A DNA stretch of 64,000 nt from Bog-756 sp963725395. Lineage in GTDB: Bacteria; Actinomycetota; Acidimicrobiia; Acidimicrobiales; RAAP-2. Of this stretch, positions 58,532 to 64,000 are shown piece after piece. Location: the NCBI GenBank assembly GCA_963725395.1, contig CAVRYH010000013.1:434001-498000 (forward strand). The letters run 5' to 3'. How positions within the stretch are numbered: position 1 is the stretch's first letter; the number at the start of each line of letters is the position of its first letter. Position numbers and translations under genes: made by a program. Under the pieces are notes generated by a model. It searched no databases. It was given only the letters and a program-made list of their open reading frames with translations, and was not told the DNA's origin.

Positions 58532-59293
58532 ATGACCGTCTGCATTGCTGTCGTCGCCACCGCGGTGGCGCTCGCCGCTGCAGTGCGCTCCACGTGGTCG
58601 CCCTGCGGCCTGTCGATGCTGTCGACCATCACCCCGCTCAGCGAACGGGCCAAGGGCAACCGCTACCGGTCCACCGCCGGCTGGTTCGTCGCCGGCGCCG
58701 TGGTCGGAGGGGCGAGCCTCGGCGCTCTGATGGGCCTGATGGCTCTGGGGATCCACGCCCTGCACCTTTCTTCCGCCGTCCTCGGCTCGGCGGCCTTTGC
58801 CGCCAGCCTGATCGCCGCCGGCTCCGATGTCGGAGTGGGCGGCCTGCGGCTGCCCATTCACCGACGGCAGGTCAACGAACGCTGGCTCGACCGCTACCGT
58901 CCCTGGGTCTACGGTGCCGGCTTCGGATGGCAGATCGGAACAGGTCTCGCTACCTACATCACGACCGCCGCTGTCTATCTGATGATCGTGCTGGGTGGCC
59001 TGTCCGCCTCACCGGTGGTCGGCCTGCTCGTCGGCACCGGCTTCGGGACCATCCGGGGCCTGGCCGTGCTGCTGACCAGGCACCTGAAGAGTCCGACCGC
59101 CCTCGTGGCCTTCCACCGCCGCTTCACCGTTGCCGGGCCGGCGGTGGCGAGGGCGGTGGTCGGGACCGAGCTCGCCGGGTCGGTGGTGCTGGCCGTCGCC
59201 CTGAGGTCGCCGTTGGCGCTGGCCGTGGCCGGCGCGGCTGCCGCCGTGGCGGCCGTGTCGGTTACGCGGGGTCGGCGGGCCCTGGCCAGGTAG
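58532..59293 (+). CDS. CcdA/DsbD-like polytopic membrane protein
   Basis: A 253-residue membrane protein with six or seven hydrophobic segments. Seen: VRSTWSPC25GLSMLSTITPL in the first helix, resembling the SPC-L-LP motif of CcdA/DsbD proteins that carry electrons across the membrane; GWFVAGAVVGGASLGALMG; then a loop RRQVNERWLDRYRPWVYG and further helices. Only one Cys of the usual pair is seen near the first helix. A strong ribosome-binding site ACAGGAGATCC precedes the ATG. It probably supplies or removes electrons for the MauD-like protein, but this is inferred. Its end overlaps the convergent gene by 32 bases. Confidence 0.65.
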   Translation: MTVCIAVVATAVALAAAVRSTWSPCGLSMLSTITPLSERAKGNRYRSTAGWFVAGAVVGGASLGALMGLMALGIHALHLSSAVLGSAAFAASLIAAGSDVGVGGLRLPIHRRQVNERWLDRYRPWVYGAGFGWQIGTGLATYITTAAVYLMIVLGGLSASPVVGLLVGTGFGTIRGLAVLLTRHLKSPTALVAFHRRFTVAGPAVARAVVGTELAGSVVLAVALRSPLALAVAGAAAAVAAVSVTRGRRALAR

Positions 59294-60269
59294 CAGTCGA
59301 GGGCACCGGTGCCGGGGGGCGTCCGGGCGCCGGACCGGGGGAGGCGGGCTCCGGCCCGCTCTGTGATTGGACACCGTCGGCCGGCTCCCCGGCCACGCGC
59401 TCGCCGGGTTCGGGTGAGGCCTCGTAGGCCGGTTCGCCCCCTTCGCCCCGCCGCCAGCGCCGGAGAGCACCCAGGCGGCTGATCAGCAGCGCGATCCCGG
59501 CAACGGCCAGGATGATGCCGGCAGCCTGGGTGAGCAGGGAGCCGAGGTGCCCGTCCTCACCGAGCCACAGGTGCTCGTCCAGGAACCGCTCGATCCCCCA
59601 GAGCACCATCCCCACCCCGATGACGATGCCGGAGGGGGGAAGCAGCCGCGCAGTGGCCGGGCCGCCGTCCGAGTCGGCGACCGGGGTGGGTCCGGTGGTC
59701 CGAAGCCACCGTTCCACGAGCAACAGGACGGCGAAGATGGTGAGGTCCTCCATGGCCTGGAAGATGGGGACGGGCAGCCGCCTCCCGACCTGTCCGGCGT
59801 AGTACATCCCGAACCACTGGTTGGTCGGGTGACCGCCTCCGGCCACCATCATCTGGGGGCCGAGCAGCCGGCCGATTCCCCAACAGGCCATCAGCACCGG
59901 TGCCATCAGGTCGGCGAAGCGCATCGTCGGCAGTTGCGGGCACCGGCGACGGCTGCTCACGATGGCCACGGGCACGGCGAAGAGGAGGCCGCCGAACGAC
60001 GAGAGGCCGCCCTGCCAGATGGCCACGATCTGCGAGGGATTGTGCGCGTAGTAAGAGAGGTCCGACAGGACGTGGAGGGCCCTGGCCCCGACGATGGCGG
60101 CCACGATGACCCAGACGAACATGCCGGTCACCCAGTGCCAGGGGTAGCCGGCGTTGCGCAGCCGCCGCTCCGTGTAGCGGAGGCCGAACCAGAAGGTGAG
60201 GGCCAGTCCGATCCCGTAGGTGTGGACCTCGAGGAACCAGATGTGGAAGGCGACAGGTATCGGTCTCAT
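59262..60269 (-). CDS. Prolipoprotein diacylglyceryl transferase-like protein (divergent Lgt)
   Basis: A 335-residue membrane protein with about seven helices, resembling Lgt, which attaches diacylglycerol to lipoprotein cysteines. Seen: HIWFLEVHTYGIGLALTFWFGL with the H-x-YG motif, GARALHVLSDLSYY, IWQGGLSSFGGLLFAVPVA, and GIGRLLGPQMM. The usual Lgt signature GRxGNxxNxE and the later HP-x-x-LYE segment are not present (PVPIFQAMEDL stands there). The last 80 residues are a low-complexity Pro/Gly/Glu tail. It may be a paralog with a special substrate, possibly linked to the neighbouring exported protein. The window shows no second lgt. Confidence 0.75.
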   Translation of the reverse strand: MRPIPVAFHIWFLEVHTYGIGLALTFWFGLRYTERRLRNAGYPWHWVTGMFVWVIVAAIVGARALHVLSDLSYYAHNPSQIVAIWQGGLSSFGGLLFAVPVAIVSSRRRCPQLPTMRFADLMAPVLMACWGIGRLLGPQMMVAGGGHPTNQWFGMYYAGQVGRRLPVPIFQAMEDLTIFAVLLLVERWLRTTGPTPVADSDGGPATARLLPPSGIVIGVGMVLWGIERFLDEHLWLGEDGHLGSLLTQAAGIILAVAGIALLISRLGALRRWRRGEGGEPAYEASPEPGERVAGEPADGVQSQSGPEPASPGPAPGRPPAPVPSTATWPGPADPA

Positions 60270-60480
60270 CGGCGAAGAGCACTACCGGGGCGGCGCCCGT
60301 TTTGGGACACCGTCAGCACCCATCCAGTATGCACCAGGTGCCCGGCAGGGTGAGAGCGGCCGGGCGTGGCCCCGTTGTGCCCGTCCGCACCCCCGCCGGC
60401 TAACACCGTCTGGCCATCGAGCCGCTGTGGGACGGAGGCCGCCGCCCGAGCTGTCGGTCGCCGATCAGGAGCGAGGAGGG

Positions 60481-61698
60481 TCAGCCGACGCGGCCGACGC
60501 CGGCGAAGCCGTCGCCGGTTCGCACCCCGGTGATGTGGACGACCTCCCCGGTCTCGGGTGCCTCGATCATCTCACCCCCGCCGATGTACATGGCTACGTG
60601 CTCGGAGCCGCCGGGTCCGTAGAAGAGGAGGTCACCGGGCTGGATATCGGCGAGCGGGATCTGGGTGGTGGCGCCGAACTGCGCACCGGAGGTACGAGGC
60701 AGCCCCACACCGGCCTGACCCCAGGCCCACTGCACGAGGCCGGAGCAGTCGAAGCCGACACCCGGGGTCTCTCCACCCCAGACGTAAGGCACCCCGAGCT
60801 GGCTCTCCGCCGCCTGGATGGCACCGGCGGCACCGGCGGGAACCGGGGGTGGATCGGCGGCCGACGGTACGGGGTCCGGGTTGCCCCCACCCGAGCGGGA
60901 GCCGCTGGTACTGGCCACGGTCTGGGCCGCCACTGCGGCTTGCGCCTGCTGGGCGGCCGCCACCTTGGCGTTGAACGCGGCGGTCGCCGCCGCCTGGGCC
61001 GCCGCCGCCGCCTGGGCCTGCTGCTGTTGCACCAGGGACTGGATATTGGCGTTGACGCCGTTGAGGGTCTGCTGGTCCTGTTGGACCAGGGCGTTGGCCT
61101 GGCCTTCCGCCGAACTGAGGCTGTTGCGGGTGTCGACCTGCTGACCCTGTTGCGCCTTGAGCGTGCTCTGGGTGGTCTGGAGCTGGGACTGGGCGGTGTG
61201 GAGCCGGTCGACGGTGGTGGTGACGTCGCCGGTGGCGATCGAGGAGTACTCCGACCGCACGACGCTGGTGTTCGGGTTCCCCGAGAACATCTGGGTGATC
61301 TGGTTGCTGGTGCCGCTGCTGGTGTAGTCGGCGATGGCCTGGGTCCGGAGCTCGTCCTGGTCCTTGGTCACCTCTGCCTGGTCCTTGGCCACAGCGGCCT
61401 GGTTGGCGGCGATCTGGGCGTTGATCTGGTTCAGCTGGTAGTCGGCCGACTGCACCTGGTCGGTCAGGCTCTGGATCTGCCCCTGCGTGGCCTGGATCTT
61501 GGCCGCGATCGCCGCCGCTTGGGCCTTCTCGTTGGCGATCTGGTCGGCCGCGGCGGGGCGCGGCGAGGAGAAGATGGTGCCGGTGATGCCCATTGTGACG
61601 ACCAGCAAGGCAATGCACACGACGCGCTTGCTGGGTCTCTTTGCGGCGAGGGCGGGGGCACACGGCTCTGACGTCGAGTACTGCTCGGCGTGAGTCAT
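60481..61698 (-). CDS. Secreted NlpC/P60 peptidoglycan endopeptidase
   Basis: A 405-residue cell-wall hydrolase of the RipA type. Seen: signal-anchor RVVCIALLVVTMGITGTIF at residues 25-43, a long coiled-coil domain rich in Gln, Ala and Asn (about residues 50-250), a Pro/Ser linker, and the C-terminal NlpC/P60 domain with catalytic Cys in VGFDCSGLVQWAWG, His in GGSEHVAMYIGGG, and a third polar residue. Coiled-coil NlpC proteins cut gamma-D-Glu-mDAP bonds during cell separation. The coiled coil may be autoinhibitory, as in RipA. An ATG at 61698, ten bases from a promoter. Confidence 0.93.
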   Translation of the reverse strand: MTHAEQYSTSEPCAPALAAKRPSKRVVCIALLVVTMGITGTIFSSPRPAAADQIANEKAQAAAIAAKIQATQGQIQSLTDQVQSADYQLNQINAQIAANQAAVAKDQAEVTKDQDELRTQAIADYTSSGTSNQITQMFSGNPNTSVVRSEYSSIATGDVTTTVDRLHTAQSQLQTTQSTLKAQQGQQVDTRNSLSSAEGQANALVQQDQQTLNGVNANIQSLVQQQQAQAAAAAQAAATAAFNAKVAAAQQAQAAVAAQTVASTSGSRSGGGNPDPVPSAADPPPVPAGAAGAIQAAESQLGVPYVWGGETPGVGFDCSGLVQWAWGQAGVGLPRTSGAQFGATTQIPLADIQPGDLLFYGPGGSEHVAMYIGGGEMIEAPETGEVVHITGVRTGDGFAGVGRVG

Positions 61699-61708
61699 AT
61701 CGCCATAC

Positions 61709-61737
61709 TTTCTAGTCCATTCAGTCCTGATTCACAA
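61709..61737 (-). promoter_or_regulatory. Promoter of the NlpC/P60 gene
   Basis: On the minus strand TTGTGA (61732-61737), 17 bases, TAGAAA (61709-61714), then ten bases to the ATG. A nearly leaderless transcript is implied. Confidence 0.55.
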
Positions 61738-61786
61738 GGACGCTGGGCGACATCAAGCCCACGAACAGGGATTTTGTCTGAAATTA

Positions 61787-61802
61787 GCACCCGGCCGGGT
61801 GC
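61787..61802. promoter_or_regulatory. Perfect 16-bp palindrome between divergent genes
   Basis: GCACCCGGCCGGGTGC, placed between the NlpC gene and the dienelactone hydrolase gene. It could be an operator for a dimeric regulator or a hairpin. Confidence 0.4.
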
Positions 61803-61830
61803 ACGGATCTGTATGAAACAGCGGTTGCGG

Positions 61831-61858
61831 GTGCCCGGCATTTCTTCGGGCCGGGCAC
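61831..61858. terminator. Hairpin in the divergent region
   Basis: GTGCCCGGC (61831-61839) and GCCGGGCAC (61850-61858) pair perfectly over a ten-base loop. No U tract on either side, so its role (terminator, leader structure or operator) is open. Confidence 0.35.
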
Positions 61859-61900
61859 CACTCCGGGCCTCCCGTCCGGGTCGGGGTATGGTCGTCGACC

Positions 61901-62593
61901 ATGGGTGAACTCATTGATTTCCCGAGCAACGGCAGCACCGTCCAGGGCTACCTCGCCGCACCGGCCACCGGTGCAAGTTCGACAGCCGGCATCATCGTCC
62001 TCCAGGAGTGGTGGGGCCTCGTCGACCAGATCAAACGGACCTGCGACCGCTTCGCCGAGGCCGGCTTCACCGCCCTCGCCCCCGACCTCTACCACGGCAC
62101 CACCGTGCCCCTGACCGAGCCGGACGAGGCGGCCAAGGAGATGATGGCCCTCCGCATGGAGGCGGCCGCCAAGGACCTCAGCGGAGGCGTGGACGAGTTG
62201 GTCCGGCGCACGGGCCGGCCCGAGGTGGGGGTCATCGGGTTCTGCATGGGGGGCGGACTGGCCCTCGTGCTCGCCACCCAGCGGCCCGATGCGGTCAGGG
62301 CCGTGGTCCCGGCGTACGGGTTGATCCCATGGCCCGATGCGCAGCCCGACTACTCGAAGTTGGAGGCGGCCGTGCTCGGTCATGTCGCCGAGCAGGACGA
62401 GTACTTCACCCCGGACGCGGCACGCCAGCTCGAGGCCGAGCTGCGCGGCCTCGGCAAGTCGGTCGAGTTCCACCTCTATCCGGGAGCGGGACACGCCTTT
62501 TTCAACGCCGACCGGCCCGAAGCCTTCGAACAGGAGTCGGCCCGCCTGCTGTGGGAGCGCACGGTCGACTTCTTCCGCGCGACGCTCGGCTGA
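61901..62593 (+). CDS. Dienelactone hydrolase family protein
   Basis: A 230-residue alpha/beta hydrolase with a cysteine nucleophile. Seen: IIVLQEWWGLVDQIKRTCDRFA with the family Glu, APDLYHGT, nucleophile elbow VGVIGFCMGGGLAL, the Asp in VAEQDEYFTPD, and the His in YPGAGHAFFNADRPE. Full length for the family. Relatives hydrolyse dienelactones in aromatic breakdown, but in this kind of neighbourhood the substrate is unknown. TATGGT eight bases before the ATG is a possible -10. The next gene follows after six bases. Confidence 0.93.
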   Translation: MGELIDFPSNGSTVQGYLAAPATGASSTAGIIVLQEWWGLVDQIKRTCDRFAEAGFTALAPDLYHGTTVPLTEPDEAAKEMMALRMEAAAKDLSGGVDELVRRTGRPEVGVIGFCMGGGLALVLATQRPDAVRAVVPAYGLIPWPDAQPDYSKLEAAVLGHVAEQDEYFTPDAARQLEAELRGLGKSVEFHLYPGAGHAFFNADRPEAFEQESARLLWERTVDFFRATLG

Positions 62594-62599
62594 GCGACG

Positions 62600-63862
62600 G
62601 TGGCGGAACCCGGCCTCGTCGAGGAGTACCTGACCCTCGGACTCCGGTTGGGTCGGCACATCGACGGGATGGTCGACGCCTACTACGGTCCGCCCGAACA
62701 CCGGGCGCGGGTGGACGCCGAGCCGGTGCGGCCCCCCGAGCGCCTGGTCGCGGAGGCCCACACCCTGCTGGCCGCGATCGACGCCGGTTCGGCCCTCGAC
62801 CCGGGTGAGTCCGGTGCAGGGAACGAGGACGGGGCCGCCCCGGCGAGACGCCACTGGTTGCGGGCCCAGGTGGTCGGCCTGGTGACCACCGCAGCGAAGC
62901 TGTCCGGCGAGCGGATCGGCTACGCCGACGAGGTGGAGGCGTGCTACGGGGTACGTCCCGCCAGGGTGGACGAGGAGGTGCTGCTCGACGCCCACCGCCG
63001 GCTCGACGAGGTGCTGCCCGGCTCGGACTCCTTGGCCGACCGCCTGGTCGCCTGGCGGGAATCCCACGCGGTGCCCGTCGACAAGCTCCGGCCGGCCGTC
63101 GACAGCCTCGCCGAGGACCTCCGGGACCGGACACGGACGCTGTTCGGCCTCCCCGACGGTGAGCAGGTCGAGTTCGAGCTCGTGACCGGGCAGCCCTGGT
63201 CCGGGTTCAACTACTACCTGGGTAACCTGCGCAGCCGGGTGGCGGTCAACATCGATCTCCCGGTGCTCTCGACGGGACTGGCCCACCTGGTGGCCCACGA
63301 GGCGTATCCCGGCCACCACACCGAGCACACGCGCAAGGAGGTCGGGCTGGTGCGCCGTCGCCACTGGTGGGAGGAGTCCATCTTCCTCGTCGGGACGCCC
63401 CAGTGTCTGCTCGCCGAGGGCCTCGCCGATCTCGGGCTCGAGGTGGTCATGGGGCGCCGCCCGGAGCCACTGGTGGCCGCGCACCTCCGCCCGCTCGGGA
63501 TCCCCTACGACGCCGACGTAGTGGCGGCCGTGGCCGAGGCGGGCGAGGCGTTGGGCGCGGTCCGCCAGAACGCCGCCTTCCGGCTCCACGAGGACGGAGC
63601 CGACGTCGACACGGTCAGTGACGAGGTGGCCCGATGGGGACTGCTGCCGGCGGACCGTGCCGCCAAGGCGGTCGAGTTCCTGACCCACCCCACCTGGCGC
63701 GCCTACCTGACGTGTTATGTCGAGGGCCTGCCACTGTGCCGGGCATTCGTGGGCGGTGATCCGACCCGGTTCGACCGGCTCCTCTCCGAGCAGCTGACCC
63801 CCGACACGCTCATCGCGCAGATCCGGACGGACTCGCTGTCGGGTGAGTCCGTCCGCCGTTAG
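62600..63862 (+). CDS. DUF885 family putative metallopeptidase
   Basis: A 420-residue protein of the DUF885 group, related to M32/M3-like zinc peptidases. Seen: AHLVAHEAYPGHHTEHTRKEVG with a HExxxHH-like metal motif near residue 233, TPQCLLAEGLADLGLEVVMG with a Glu likely to bind metal, and RQNAAFRLHEDGADVDTVSDEV. No signal peptide is present, so it is cytoplasmic, shorter than the usual 550-residue relatives. GTG start. It is probably co-transcribed with the dienelactone hydrolase. Confidence 0.85.
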   Translation: MAEPGLVEEYLTLGLRLGRHIDGMVDAYYGPPEHRARVDAEPVRPPERLVAEAHTLLAAIDAGSALDPGESGAGNEDGAAPARRHWLRAQVVGLVTTAAKLSGERIGYADEVEACYGVRPARVDEEVLLDAHRRLDEVLPGSDSLADRLVAWRESHAVPVDKLRPAVDSLAEDLRDRTRTLFGLPDGEQVEFELVTGQPWSGFNYYLGNLRSRVAVNIDLPVLSTGLAHLVAHEAYPGHHTEHTRKEVGLVRRRHWWEESIFLVGTPQCLLAEGLADLGLEVVMGRRPEPLVAAHLRPLGIPYDADVVAAVAEAGEALGAVRQNAAFRLHEDGADVDTVSDEVARWGLLPADRAAKAVEFLTHPTWRAYLTCYVEGLPLCRAFVGGDPTRFDRLLSEQLTPDTLIAQIRTDSLSGESVRR

Positions 63863-63895
63863 CCGGGCCCGGTCGTCGCATCACCGCGGGGCCAT

Positions 63896-63925
63896 TTGGG
63901 CTTCCCCCCGGATCGGCCGTACGAT
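63896..63925 (+). promoter_or_regulatory. Promoter of the CitE-like gene (leaderless)
   Basis: TTGGGC (63896-63901), 18 bases, TACGAT (63920-63925), then six bases to the ATG at 63932. Confidence 0.5.
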
Positions 63926-63931
63926 TCGGAC

Positions 63932-64000
63932 ATGTCAGAACGCTCACGTAACCTTCCCCGCCGCTCGTGCATGTCGTCCCCCGGGTCGAACGAGCGCTTT
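63932..64000 (+). CDS. HpcH/HpaI aldolase/citrate lyase (CitE-like) family protein, 3' partial
   Basis: Only the first 23 residues lie in the window. LPRRSCMSSPGSNERF matches the N-terminus of CitE-type CoA-ester lyases (RRSxxxxPGSN/S), which act on malyl-, citramalyl- or related CoA thioesters. The start is supported by the -10 element six bases upstream. The short overlap with the family means the exact class is uncertain. Confidence 0.65.
   Translation, partial: MSERSRNLPRRSCMSSPGSNERF

Noticed and set aside
55193..59293. A complete methylamine dehydrogenase operon
   Set aside because: No large subunit (MauB), amicyanin or MauG is present in the window, and the MauA-like domain has extra Cys and a different Trp spacing. 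Only a mau-like maturation set can be claimed.

Overview
The window looks like a piece of chromosome from a high-GC actinobacterium, most likely of the class Acidimicrobiia (my inference, not proven). The evidence is: the mycobacterial-type order argS-lysA-hom-thrC-rho-rpmE-prfA-prmC-tsaC; the conserved actinobacterial trio histidine phosphatase / DUF3090 / SCO1664-family kinase-like protein; an F420-type FrhB oxidoreductase; many GTG starts; GTGA/ATGA gene overlaps; and repeats of the GYWLVAxDGG type. No insertion sequence, prophage, integrase or CRISPR array was seen. Nearly all of the DNA is coding.

Layout. 1-2.9 kb: tail of etfA, a terminator hairpin and a frameshifted acyltransferase-3/SGNH gene. 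2.9-7.4 kb (minus): the SCO1664/DUF3090/phosphatase trio and an MMPL transporter. 7.5-13.8 kb: FrhB-like protein, Fpg/Nei glycosylase, Bcp peroxiredoxin, DEAD-box helicase, PIG-L deacetylase, amidotransferase, hemolysin-III protein. 13.9-18.5 kb (minus): aconitase and a DrrAB-type ABC exporter. 18.7-21.7 kb: second peroxiredoxin, a protein of 9-residue repeats coupled to an RDD membrane protein, AlkB-like dioxygenase, TetR regulator. 21.8-32.8 kb: tRNA-Arg(CCG) and the argS...tsaC block; Rho carries an Asn-rich repeat insertion and thrB is missing. 32.8-36.7 kb: leuB-ilvE-cimA behind a classical attenuator with a Val/Thr/Ile leader peptide, which fits isoleucine synthesis by the citramalate route. 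36.8-47 kb: acyl-CoA dehydrogenase, a ribbon-helix-helix/DUF4097/ABC operon with a repeated operator, a KimA-like potassium transporter and an AlkZ-like protein. 47.2-52.8 kb: fadA5- and echA19-like steroid side-chain genes, a thioesterase, an acyl-CoA synthetase and an SDR, with two KstR-type palindromes at the two control regions. 53.4-55.1 kb: purK-purE. 55.2-60.3 kb: a MauD/MauE-like island around a Tat-exported protein that joins a Cys-rich MauA-like domain to six propeller-like repeats, with a CcdA-like membrane protein and a divergent Lgt. 60.5-64 kb: NlpC/P60 hydrolase, dienelactone hydrolase, DUF885 protein and the start of a CitE-like lyase.

A recurring control signal is a -10 hexamer (TANNNT or CANNNT) placed exactly six bases before the start codon. 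It is present at eleven genes here and implies leaderless transcripts. The points most worth following up are the MauA-like fusion island, the isoleucine attenuator, the KstR-type steroid sites and the Rho insertion.
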